A DNA stretch of 64,000 nucleotides from Pseudorhodobacter sp. PARRP1. GTDB taxonomy: Bacteria > Pseudomonadota > Alphaproteobacteria > Rhodobacterales > Rhodobacteraceae. The DNA lies in NCBI GenBank assembly GCA_002256245.1, contig NKIU01000005.1, forward strand, positions 186,001 through 250,000, given 5' to 3'. Shown piece by piece: positions 9,738-17,947 of the stretch (the stretch's first letter is position 1; each line of letters opens with the position of its first letter). Both the position numbers and the translations under genes were made by a program. The notes below the pieces were generated by a model. It had not been told where the DNA came from. It made no database searches and saw only the letters and a list, made by a program, of their open reading frames with translations.

Positions 9738-10442
9738 TCAGGCTCCCTTCAGGGTCAGATCGGCAACAAGTGGCAGATGGTCAGAGGCCCTGCGTGCCTC
9801 GGGCGTCAGAACAGCGCGTATGTCGCGCAAGGTAAATGCATCGCTCACCGCAATGCGGTCCAAAGCGGCCACGGGTTTGCGGGCGTGAAAGGTGGGCGGG
9901 CTGGGCAAAATGCGGTAGGCAGGCCCTAGTCCCGCCAAATGCGACGGGCCCGACCACTCATTGAAATCGCCCGCCAAGACTATGGCGTTGCCCTGCTCAT
10001 GATCAGCAAAGTCCCGCAGTGCTGCGAGTTGGCGGCGACGAGAAGCCCGCATCAAGCCCAGATGGGTGCCAATAACCCTGATTGCACGCCCATCCAACCG
10101 CAAGTCTGCCAGAACTGCGCCGCGCGGTTCCAGCCCCGGCAAATCAATGTGCAGGGCTGCCAAAACCTCGATGCCATGACGGATCAGAATGGCGTTGCCA
10201 TGCCAACCAAGGCTGTCTCGGCCATGAGCAAATGCGACGTGCCGCAGCGGCCCGCCATCAAACGAAGCAACCGGCAACGCGGGTGGCCGCTGCCCCAACC
10301 GCATGTCAGCCTCTTGCAGCAGCACAATGTCGGCATCCAATCCCTCGATCACGCGCAGGGTGCGCTCTGGATCGCGGCGGCGGTCATTACCAAGCGCTTT
10401 GCGGATGTTGTAAGTGGCGACACGTAAATGCAAATCACTCAT
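9738..10442 (-). CDS. Endonuclease/exonuclease/phosphatase family protein
   Basis: EEP-superfamily metal-dependent phosphodiesterase of 234 residues. Motifs in order are TYNIRKA, LLQEAD (catalytic Glu), GTHLGL, AGDFNEW (Asp/Asn), ALDRIAV and SDHLPL (catalytic His). A longer frame starts at 10481, but the ATG at 10442 forms an ATGA overlap with the stop of the upstream gene, so it is preferred. EEP proteins coupled to phospholipase D-like genes may act on phosphodiesters of lipids or nucleic acids; the substrate here is unknown. No signal peptide is evident. Confidence 0.85.
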   Translation of the reverse strand: MSDLHLRVATYNIRKALGNDRRRDPERTLRVIEGLDADIVLLQEADMRLGQRPPALPVASFDGGPLRHVAFAHGRDSLGWHGNAILIRHGIEVLAALHIDLPGLEPRGAVLADLRLDGRAIRVIGTHLGLMRASRRRQLAALRDFADHEQGNAIVLAGDFNEWSGPSHLAGLGPAYRILPSPPTFHARKPVAALDRIAVSDAFTLRDIRAVLTPEARRASDHLPLVADLTLKGA

Positions 10443-11785
10443 AAGATCGGCGCTCCCAGCCGGAAGACCCCTTCCGCACAACGACGGGGCAGGCTCGAAT
10501 GGATAATTCCTGCGTCACACAAAGGTTCCATTTCGCGAAACCAATCGCGCAATCGTGTAACGGTTTCAGGATCATAGACCATCAGCGCCGACTCGAAGTT
10601 CAGCAACATGGACCGCACGTCAAAATTCGCCGACCCAACCCACGCCAGATCGTCGATCATTCCGGTTTTGGCGTGCAACATACCCTGCCGCAGCCGCAGG
10701 ATCACGCAACCCGCCGCGTGCAACTCGCGCAGATAAGCGCCGCGGGCAAGGTCAGCGATCCACTGGTTCGATCTCTGCGGCAGCATGATCCGCACATCGA
10801 CACCACGCCGCGCCGCCGTGGCCAACGCCTGCAGCAGCGCTTCGGTGGGCAAGAAATATGGCGTGGTCAACCAGATCGAACGATCAGCCCGATGGATCGC
10901 GCAGACCAGCGCATCGTGCAGAGGATCGTCGGACGCATCCGGACCAGATGGGACCAGCTGCGCGCTGACTGTGCCCAAAGTCGTCACTTGCGCCAGCGAT
11001 GCAGTTGGCGCCGCGCCCACAACCTGCCAGTCAGCCGAGAACACGTCGATATAGGTCTGCACCGCAGGCCCTTGCAGACCAAAGCTCAGGTCGATCCAGT
11101 TCTGACCCTGCACAAGGTATTCGTCGCCGACATTGCGACCACCCGCCCAAACTTGGGTCAGGTCAGCAATGACCATCTTGCGATGATTTCGCAGGTTGAA
11201 ATGGCCCTTGCTGACACGATGCAGGAACGGCGAGAAATAACGCACCTCACCGCCAGCGGCAGTCAATCGTGCTAACGCCGCTTTTGGCCGCCGCAATGCA
11301 CCTAACCGATCGAGGATCAAGCGCACCACCACCCCGGCCCTCGCCTTTTCGACCAACGCTTCGACAAAGGCCCGGCCCGATGGATCGTCGGCCAAGAGAT
11401 AAAGCGTGATGTCTAGCCGCGTCTGCGCCTGTGCGAGGGTGCTATACAGGGCGGCGCGCGACTCGGTCGGCGACGCATGCAACACCAGTTCATTACCATC
11501 CGACGCGGCAGGAATCCCGAAAGCCTGCAAAGTTGTCGCCATCGGATGAGCCTTGCGTGCCGGATGGATGATCGGGCTGAACCGGATCGGAGCCATACGC
11601 TTGCTTTGTTTGCGAAACCCCAACCCCAGAAACAGCGGAATAGCCAGATACGGAAGCAGCAGCATGAACAACATCCAAGCCGCAGCCGATTGCGGCGAGC
11701 GACGTTGCTGCAACACGAAAAGCATCGCAAAGCCGACCAAAAAGACGCCAAAGACAACGACAAGATGCGACGCCAGCCATATCAT
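10439..11785 (-). CDS. Phospholipase D/cardiolipin synthase-like protein
   Basis: Membrane-anchored phospholipase D-superfamily protein of 448 residues. Two hydrophobic segments at the N-terminus (residues about 1-23 and 32-53) match the cardiolipin-synthase N-domain. Two HKD catalytic motifs follow: HRKMVIAD in the first half and HAKTGMID in the second. Such enzymes condense two phosphatidylglycerols into cardiolipin at the inner membrane. An ATG nine codons upstream (11812) is also possible, but the start at 11785 places the membrane segment at the N-terminus. First gene of the minus-strand lipid operon, overlapping the EEP gene by four bases. Confidence 0.85.
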   Translation of the reverse strand: MIWLASHLVVVFGVFLVGFAMLFVLQQRRSPQSAAAWMLFMLLLPYLAIPLFLGLGFRKQSKRMAPIRFSPIIHPARKAHPMATTLQAFGIPAASDGNELVLHASPTESRAALYSTLAQAQTRLDITLYLLADDPSGRAFVEALVEKARAGVVVRLILDRLGALRRPKAALARLTAAGGEVRYFSPFLHRVSKGHFNLRNHRKMVIADLTQVWAGGRNVGDEYLVQGQNWIDLSFGLQGPAVQTYIDVFSADWQVVGAAPTASLAQVTTLGTVSAQLVPSGPDASDDPLHDALVCAIHRADRSIWLTTPYFLPTEALLQALATAARRGVDVRIMLPQRSNQWIADLARGAYLRELHAAGCVILRLRQGMLHAKTGMIDDLAWVGSANFDVRSMLLNFESALMVYDPETVTRLRDWFREMEPLCDAGIIHSSLPRRCAEGVFRLGAPIL

Positions 11786-11967
11786 CGCGATGCCCCTCTT
11801 CGCAGTTGCCAAAGTTCCAACGTCGCAAACGACTTAAAGCCGTCACAACCCCCGATACCGTGCGTCGCTGCACCATGAACCTCTTAAGTTCAATCGCAAG
11901 CCCGCGTTTGTTATTTGCACGAAAGCGTGGTCGAGACGTTATCGGCGCCCGCAACGTGTCTTGCCGC

Positions 11968-11995
11968 TTGAATTCCCGACAGACAATGCTATCAG
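11968..11995 (+). promoter_or_regulatory. Possible promoter of tRNA-Ser
   Basis: TTGAAT and TATCAG are separated by 16 bases, about 53 bases before the tRNA-Ser. This resembles a sigma-70 type promoter. The evidence is spacing and position only. The rest of 11786-12048 is the divergent intergenic region shared with the cardiolipin synthase-like gene. Confidence 0.3.
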
Positions 11996-12048
11996 CCGCG
12001 TGTTGGAGATTTAATCGCGTTAACAACAATCGCATGCATCTCAAACGT

Positions 12049-12138
12049 GGAAGTGTGGCCGAGTGGTTTAAGGCTCTAGTCTTGAAAACTAGCGTGCGGG
12101 GAACCGTACCGTGGGTTCGAATCCCACCGCTTCCGCCA
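12049..12138 (+). tRNA. tRNA-Ser (anticodon UGA)
   Basis: Class II tRNA of 90 bases including an encoded CCA. The acceptor stem pairs GGAAGTG with CGCTTCC. The anticodon arm CTAGTCTTGAAAACTAG gives anticodon TGA. A long variable arm (GCGTGCGGGGAACCGTACC region) precedes the T arm GTGGGTTCGAATCCCAC. The variable arm identifies it as serine-type. Prophage remnants begin a few hundred bases downstream, so this tRNA is a plausible former integration site. Confidence 0.97.
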
Positions 12139-12509
12139 CCTGCCCTTGAGGAACGTTTCTCTCGACCCGGCTCCAGTCGGATTTTTCCGTTGTTTTCGGG
12201 GGTTATGCGGGTGGGGCTGTTAACCGGTGCCCGCGCCAATAGGCCTGAACGTGGTCTCTCCCGGTCGACATTCTCCCGACCTGTTGCCTTCGCCTGTTTA
12301 GTGAAGTGGCATAAATAGTTGAAAATACATGATAAATATCTTCGTCCGGTTCGAGTGGTTGGAAAATCCACTCGCTTTGCGGAGAGGACCGCAGTCGAAA
12401 GTCTGCCCGTCTCGAGCTTGCCCAAGGTCACAGCGCTCAGAGCTTACACAGTCTTGCGTCGCGCCGCATCCGTTCGGTCGGGGACAACCGGTTTCGGGCC
12501 GAATGCCCG
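12139..12509 (+). other. Non-coding stretch after tRNA-Ser
   Basis: No gene can be supported here. Short open frames are present in all frames with no recognisable protein. The stretch separates the tRNA from the decayed prophage and probably holds the scar of integration and deletion. Confidence 0.5.
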
Positions 12510-12798
12510 ATGGACCGGTGTCAGGATGTGGACCTGACCGAGGATGACCTGCGCGTCTATCGTGTCGGGGGCCCGGCACTTGCGTCCGCGATCAGCGCCG
12601 CGGCGAGGTTCAGTGAAAGCCCCCACCAGCTGGTCGATGGACTCTGGCAGTTGGGCACATTGCCATCCGGGCGGATCGTGTTTCTGGCGCTGGAACCTGC
12701 TGTCCTGACCGGCGAGACCATATCCGCGACGCTACGCCAGACCGCGCAGGGTCAAGACGTCACGATCCTGGCACCAGCCATTCCTCTCTGCGCCCGAC
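12510..12798 (+). pseudogene. Unidentified truncated gene at left edge of prophage remnant
   Basis: An open frame with protein-like composition (EDDLRVYRVGGPALASAISA, then QLVDGLWQLGTLPSGRIVFL) runs into the start of the next phage gene without its own stop, continuing out of frame into it. The sensible protein part ends around 12785. In the intact prophage the gene in this position is a head-tail connector with a different sequence, so this segment is not its counterpart. It is most simply the 5' or internal part of an unrelated gene cut at a deletion junction. The family is not recognised. Confidence 0.4.
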
Positions 12799-13422
12799 AT
12801 GAAGCTGAAGATCGACATCACGCCCGACATCGTCGCCATGATGCGGGAGGAAGTTCTCGCCGGTGAACGCGCTGTGTCCACCGCGATGCGGCAAGCAGGC
12901 ACCAATCTGAAATCCGCATGGCGTGTGCAAATAACAGGCGCGGGCTTGGGCCGCCGGCTTGCCAATTCGATCCGCGCTGCCAACTTCCCGAAGTCTGGGG
13001 AAAGCCTGAACGCTGCGACCCTCGTCTGGTCGAATGCGCCGGTCATTGGCGGCGCACATGACACCGGCCCACTGATCCGATCAAAAAACGGCTTCTGGCT
13101 GGCGATCCCCACACCAGCGGCTGGGAAATCCACGCGGGGCGGCAAGATCACCCCCGGCGAATGGGAACGCCGCACCGGATTGCGCCTGCGGTTCATCTAT
13201 CGCCGGAGAGGGCCGAGCCTGTTGGTGGCGGAGGGGCGGCTGAACACCAAGGGCCGGGCGGTGGCGTCACGGTCGAAAACCGGCCGGGGCGTCGTTACCG
13301 CGCCGATCTTCCTGCTGGTGCCCCAGGTCAAGCTGACGAAACGGCTGGATCTGGCACGGGATGCTGTGCGGGCGGCGGACGGTGTTCCGGGGCTGATCGT
13401 GGCGAACTGGGTGGATCGTTGA
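12799..13422 (+). CDS. DUF6441-family phage protein (remnant copy)
   Basis: Protein of 207 residues that aligns along its length with the product of 52597-53229 in the large prophage. Shared blocks include ITGAGLG, SNAPVI, AHDTGPLIRS, GFWLAIP and PIFLLV. The family (DUF6441) occurs in the head-tail junction region of Rhodobacterales phages; its exact role is unknown. In the large prophage the next gene overlaps its stop, whereas here the minus-strand toxin cassette follows and the tail gene resumes two kilobases later. The frame is intact, but its partners are decayed, so it is probably no longer used. Confidence 0.85.
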   Translation: MKLKIDITPDIVAMMREEVLAGERAVSTAMRQAGTNLKSAWRVQITGAGLGRRLANSIRAANFPKSGESLNAATLVWSNAPVIGGAHDTGPLIRSKNGFWLAIPTPAAGKSTRGGKITPGEWERRTGLRLRFIYRRRGPSLLVAEGRLNTKGRAVASRSKTGRGVVTAPIFLLVPQVKLTKRLDLARDAVRAADGVPGLIVANWVDR

Positions 13423-13438
13423 GTGCAGGCCACGAAAA

Positions 13439-13849
13439 TCATGCCATTACGCTATAGACCGGTTGCCCGTCGCTAGAGCTTTTCTCGACCGCACCGCAAA
13501 GAGCAAAGATCGTTGCTCCGTTGGCAGACACGAAAACGACCCCAAGCAGAACATCCGGGCTGGGATTTGTTGTCAAAGAAATCGTCGCCCCTTCACCGAC
13601 GGCAAGTTCGACAAAGGCATGATGCTCGGCGGCGACCAAACGCGCAATATCGAGGTAACTGACAACATTCTGTCTCGTGAAGTGACGGACATCAAATGCC
13701 GCAACATCTCGAAGGAGGATCGCTTCGCAGTTGTCTGCGGGATCGGACGTGACCAGCAGCGTTAGGACGCGCTCTGCGGATTCGTAGGTCATGCCAACAT
13801 ACTCCACGTCGGCAAACCGTTCATCCCCTTCAAAAGTGATCATCTCCAA
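13439..13849 (-). CDS. Hypothetical protein, candidate immunity protein
   Basis: Acidic protein of 136 residues (start MEMITFEGDERF) with no recognised family. It lies 95 bases downstream of the MuF-toxin gene on the same strand, the usual position of an immunity gene for a polymorphic toxin. Small size and high Asp/Glu content fit that role, but this is inference from context. No signal peptide or membrane segment is visible. It may instead be an unrelated cargo gene. Confidence 0.6.
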   Translation of the reverse strand: MEMITFEGDERFADVEYVGMTYESAERVLTLLVTSDPADNCEAILLRDVAAFDVRHFTRQNVVSYLDIARLVAAEHHAFVELAVGEGATISLTTNPSPDVLLGVVFVSANGATIFALCGAVEKSSSDGQPVYSVMA

Positions 13850-13944
13850 TCCTCCGGACGGATCAACCCGTCATCACCTCGCCCGTCACCTGAAAAGCCC
13901 TCTTCCTCGGTCGCTGGCCGACCAGGCTGGCGCTCGCCGTCGAT

Positions 13945-15357
13945 TCATTCGTGCGTATGGGGCTGACCTTGACCGTGATCGTGGCCCCAATCAACGTCTT
14001 TGATCGGCTTTCCGTCAGGGCCATACAATCTGTCTCCGCGAGGGCCGACAACCCAAGCTCCCGGACGCCCCTGTGCAGGCAAGCCCCGAACTTCCGGCGC
14101 AGGTTCCACGGGTCTGCCCTCTGCATCCGTCTCCGGGATACCTTCTGGAAGCGCTCTGGGTCCGCCCTCTGCGCGATTCTCAACAACATGCGGTGAGGAC
14201 GTGCCACCGAGCGCTTGATAGCCTTCGGTCGAAAAACCGGGCAGATCAAGGATATCACGACCGAACTCATCGAGTTGGGGAAAGACCTCGACCCAGCCGG
14301 ACGCAAATTCGCCGGGCCGCACTGTAAGTCGCCCTGCGTTCCATGCTCTCAATGCCTCATCGACAATGCCCTGAATTCTGGCCAAATCTTCCTGGCTACC
14401 TGCCAACGCCCTCCCCAATGCGCCTGGGTAAGAGAGTTCGTGCAGCGCAAGCGCTTGCCCCACGATTTCGGAGCTGGGCCCCGACCAGTCGGCACCCGAG
14501 AAGCGGCCAGAATTAAATTGGCCCCACGCGTGAGCTCGGGCAGCCAGCACACCTTCGACCGTAGCAAGGTCGAGACCGAGGCGTTCAGCAGAACTCTGAA
14601 CGGCTGCATCTTCGGCATATCGGCGAAATGCCTCAAGCCCAACAACCGCGACTGCAGCAAGGCCTCCCCTCGTCAACGCACGAAGTCCCGAGCCAAGCTC
14701 CGATGGAGATGGCAAGGCATCGGGCAATCCACCGATACTTGGCACATATTCAGCAGGCGTGATGATGGTTTCACCCGGTGCAATCGGCTCTGCATAGCAC
14801 CGACAGTTGTGCGCCTGACCCGGATGGCCGCCTGCAGGCGGCTCGTCCCAACGGAACATCCGATCATCGTACTCCGCGTGGCTGTCGCGTACCTTCGCGT
14901 CGTCTTGGGAGCGCCAGATGTAACGTTCGATCCCCAGGTACTGCTGCCGAAGCTGGTTGATCAGGCCCGAGAAGGCCCGCAGGAGGCGTTCTTCCATCGC
15001 TGCCCGCAACGGACGCAGGCGCTGCGGATGGGTCTCATATTCCTCGAAGATGGCCGTCAAACGCGCATCCCACTGGCGCAGCGCTTCCTCCTTTGCGTCC
15101 GAAACGTCGCGCAGGTCGGCTTCGGTCACCCACGGCACGGTGTCCGGGGGCGTCAGCGCATTCAGCAGCATCCGGGTGTTGTCTGCAATCAATCGGTCCA
15201 GTTGGTCGGTGAAATCGGCCTGCAACTCGGTACAGCCGGGGAAAAGCGATTTGATCGATATGGCTGCACGGTAGCCGTACACGGTGCCGTTGTGCTTTTT
15301 GACCACATACTGACCACTTCCGCCGTGGCGGAGGAATTCCCGTAGATTGTGCTGCAT
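13945..15357 (-). CDS. MuF-like phage minor head protein with C-terminal candidate toxin domain
   Basis: Protein of 470 residues. Residues about 1-210 look like the phage Mu F/SPP1 gp7 minor head family, ending in the signature YIWRSQDDAKVRDSHAEY, FRWDEPP and the Cys-containing NCRCYAEP. A middle region of about 170 residues (helical, Ala/Leu-rich) follows. The last about 30 residues (YGPDGKPIKDVDWGHDHG) are His/Asp-rich and resemble catalytic tails of polymorphic toxins. MuF proteins fused to toxins are a known phage cargo class. The frame extends to 15540, but the ATG at 15357 fits the MuF N-terminus. It is antisense to the surrounding tail genes. Confidence 0.7.
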   Translation of the reverse strand: MQHNLREFLRHGGSGQYVVKKHNGTVYGYRAAISIKSLFPGCTELQADFTDQLDRLIADNTRMLLNALTPPDTVPWVTEADLRDVSDAKEEALRQWDARLTAIFEEYETHPQRLRPLRAAMEERLLRAFSGLINQLRQQYLGIERYIWRSQDDAKVRDSHAEYDDRMFRWDEPPAGGHPGQAHNCRCYAEPIAPGETIITPAEYVPSIGGLPDALPSPSELGSGLRALTRGGLAAVAVVGLEAFRRYAEDAAVQSSAERLGLDLATVEGVLAARAHAWGQFNSGRFSGADWSGPSSEIVGQALALHELSYPGALGRALAGSQEDLARIQGIVDEALRAWNAGRLTVRPGEFASGWVEVFPQLDEFGRDILDLPGFSTEGYQALGGTSSPHVVENRAEGGPRALPEGIPETDAEGRPVEPAPEVRGLPAQGRPGAWVVGPRGDRLYGPDGKPIKDVDWGHDHGQGQPHTHE

Positions 15358-15475
15358 GGAACGTCCCGCCGACCTGCCGGATCGTCTGTAAGGACAGATG
15401 GTTAAAAAGCGTTCACCTAACCGTTCGCCGCTTCCGTCGCCGCAACGGTCCAAAGAAGCCGTAAGGTCTGTGTCA

Positions 15476-15895
15476 ATGCCCACCCCCCGCGAAACCAGCC
15501 TCACCGCGTTGCACGCGCGGCTTTCGGCGCTGCCCGTCACAGCCCTGCGCGGCGATGTGTTGCCCGAACGTGTGCCTGCTGCGGGTCTTATGATCTTGCG
15601 CGACGGCGAGCCGGGGGAGCCCGAGGTGACGCTCTCGCCGCTGCGCTACCATTACCAGCACCGCGCCGAGATCGAGGCGGTTGTGCAGGGCACCGCGCGC
15701 GACGCCGCCTTCGACACGCTCTGCGCCAGCATCGGCACCGCACTGGCCACCGACCGCACGCTGGGCGGACTTTGTGACTGGGTCGAGGCGGACGCACCGC
15801 GACCGGTTGACCTGCCCGTCGAGGGTGCAGCCAGCCTGAAGGCCGCCGTCATCACGGTGGTCCTGCATTATTCGCTGGCCGACCCGCTGGCGTGA
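15476..15895 (+). CDS. Phage minor tail protein (remnant copy)
   Basis: Protein of 139 residues matching the product of 53229-53651 in the large prophage almost end to end (shared LRGDVLPER, GLCDWVEA and DLPVEGAA). The role is probably tail completion at the head-tail interface, judged from position only. A longer frame begins at 15398, but the ATG at 15476 corresponds to the homologue's N-terminus. In the intact prophage this gene directly follows the DUF6441 gene; here 2.05 kb of antisense DNA separates them. Confidence 0.8.
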   Translation: MPTPRETSLTALHARLSALPVTALRGDVLPERVPAAGLMILRDGEPGEPEVTLSPLRYHYQHRAEIEAVVQGTARDAAFDTLCASIGTALATDRTLGGLCDWVEADAPRPVDLPVEGAASLKAAVITVVLHYSLADPLA

Positions 15896-15919
15896 ACCAT
15901 CCAACAAAAGGAGACCAAC

Positions 15920-16441
15920 ATGGCACGCGCACAAGGGGCGCGGGCGCAGATGGCGCTTGCGTTCGAGACAGTTTACGGCACCCCGCCGGGGTCCGGATTT
16001 GCCCAGATGCCCTTCATCACCTCATCGCTGGCGGCTGAACAGCCACTTCTGGCCTCGGAACTTCTGGGCTATGGCCGCGATCCCCGTGCGCCCTTGCTGG
16101 ACGCGATCACCACCGATTGCGATGTGGAAGTGCCGATCGATGCTTTGGGTTTCGGCTTCTGGTTGAAGGCGGCCTTCGGGGGCCCGACGACGGCTGGCAC
16201 AGTGGCGGCGACTGGCTCGATCACGTTTTCGGCCCAACCCGCCGTCAACTCCACGCTGACGATCAACGGCACTGCTTTCACCTTCGTGGCCTCGGGCGCT
16301 ACCGGCAACCAGGTGAACATCGGGGCCAACCTCGCCGCCACCATGACAGCGCTGGCCGTAGCGCTGAACGCCAGCGTCGTCGCCGGTGTGGCGCTTGCCA
16401 CATACACTGGTACCGCCACCGCGCTGACCATGGTGCACGAC
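15920..16441 (+). pseudogene. Phage tail tube protein, 3'-truncated
   Basis: The first about 174 codons match the tail tube gene at 53676-54947 very closely (start [20 protein letters not shown]). Homology stops abruptly near 16441, where the frame enters DNA that reads as a transporter on the other strand. The intact copy has 423 residues, so about 60 percent is lost. A good ribosome-binding site (AAAGGAG) still precedes the start. It is a deletion scar, not a working gene. Confidence 0.85.
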
Positions 16442-16931
16442 AGAGTAGCATCAGCCCAACCGCGATCAGCGGCCCGGCAAAGGCGCCAACTGTATCCAGC
16501 GACTGGCGCAGCCCAAACGCAGCACCTCGCAACTCGGGCGGAGCGATATCGGCGACGAGGGCATCGCGGGGCGCGCCGCGAATGCCCTTGCCCACGCGGT
16601 CCAAGAGCCGCGCGGTCAAAACGACACCCACACTTGGGGCAAGGGCGAAGAGCGGCTTTGTGACCGCACCAAGACCGTAACCGATCAACGCCAAGCCTTT
16701 GCGCCGCCCGAACCAATCACTCAGTACGCCCGAAAACACCTTGACGACCAAAGCGGTTGCCTCGGCCAGCCCCTCGATCAGCCCGATCATCAGGGCACTG
16801 GCGCCCAAGGAGGTGACCATGAAAAGCGGCAGCAGGCTGTGGATCATCTCGGACGAGACATCCATCAGGAGACTGACGAAGCCCAGAATCCAGATGCCGG
16901 TCGGAATCTGGCTGCGGTTGGATGCGAACAT
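16442..16931 (-). pseudogene. MFS transporter, C-terminally truncated
   Basis: N-terminal about 163 residues of a major facilitator superfamily transporter, starting MFASNRSQIPTGIWILGF. It shows several membrane segments and the MFS signature GVLSDWFGRRKG between segments 2 and 3, then [20 protein letters not shown]. The reading breaks off at the junction with the truncated tail tube gene at about 16441. It is a chromosomal gene cut when the right end of the old prophage and flanking DNA were deleted. The substrate is unknown. Confidence 0.85.
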
Positions 16932-17124
16932 TGTGCTGGCTCCGGGCAATGAACGGACTGGGCTGCAGCCGGACTGTGCGTCGGCATCCAGCGACGGCGC
17001 AACTTCGACGCCCTTCTGCAACCTTACAAATTTGTGACCTGGCGGAAAGGCTGGCGTGGATCTGGAGATTTAGTTGGGCGCATCGGTCCCGTCTTTTTGG
17101 CCGCCCCAAGTGGAACACCTCGAC

Positions 17125-17736
17125 ATGCACAGCAGCACTCCTGTCACCAACCTTCAAGCCCGACACAATCGCGCAACCCGCCTTTTGCACGCAGGTCTGG
17201 CCCTTGCCATCGTGACCCAGCTCTTGACCAGTCTGCAAATGCGCGGACCGGATGATGTGCAGGCCGGCGACATCCTGTTTCAGGTTCATCGATATTCGGG
17301 CCTTGCGGCCACGGTCTTGGCCTTTGGGCTATGGGTCACAATTCTGGTGCGGTCGCGCGGCACCGACCTTGGCGTGCTGATCCCGTGGTTTTCCGGGCGG
17401 CGTTTGGCAGCGCTAGGTCGGGATATCAAGGTGCATGCCGAGGCAGGGTTGAAGTTGCGGCTTCCCGAGCATGACCCGCAGGCGGCCTTGCCTTCAGCCA
17501 TTCATGGCCTTGGTCTTTTGCTGATCTCGGCGATGGCAGCCTCTGGCGCGGTCTATTTCGTGCAGGTCGCTCTTGGTCTGCATTCGGGCGAACCGGATCG
17601 GATGATCGCGATGACGGTTCACCTGGCGCTGGCCAATCTGGTCCGGGCCTGCCTGATCGCCCACGCTGGCCTGGCCCTGCTGCACCATCTGTTGCAATCG
17701 ATGCGCCTGTCGCCACAACGTTCGTGCGGAGGTTAG
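17125..17736 (+). CDS. Cytochrome b561-like membrane protein
   Basis: Membrane protein of 203 residues with four predicted hydrophobic segments and paired histidines in positions expected for b-type haem ligation (RLLHAGLAL, VHRYSGLAA, IHGLGLLL, VHLALANL with AHAGLALLHH). This fits the bacterial cytochrome b561 family, which moves electrons across the inner membrane. A start at 17074 is possible, but the ATG at 17125 removes an unlikely leader. It stands alone between the MFS fragment and the Fic gene. The partner redox protein is unknown. Confidence 0.75.
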   Translation: MHSSTPVTNLQARHNRATRLLHAGLALAIVTQLLTSLQMRGPDDVQAGDILFQVHRYSGLAATVLAFGLWVTILVRSRGTDLGVLIPWFSGRRLAALGRDIKVHAEAGLKLRLPEHDPQAALPSAIHGLGLLLISAMAASGAVYFVQVALGLHSGEPDRMIAMTVHLALANLVRACLIAHAGLALLHHLLQSMRLSPQRSCGG

Positions 17737-17947
17737 ATCAACCATTCTCCGCAGGTGGCGCAGAAAATGACAAGGGATCAGGCTTTGATGGCAGTTTTCT
17801 TGGCGTCTCTGTCGTCAACCCACCTTGATAGCAGACTGCTGGCGACAACGCGGCTTGATGTTAGAACGGGACCCAATTCTGTGGCCAAGCTATCTTGGTG
17901 TGGCTACGTTGGCGTCAAATCACGTTGATGACAGAATCGGCACGGAT

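Noticed and set aside
11493-12431. 312-codon minus-strand frame spanning tRNA-Ser
   Set aside because: It runs antisense through a perfect tRNA gene and out of frame with the cardiolipin synthase-like gene; no protein features.
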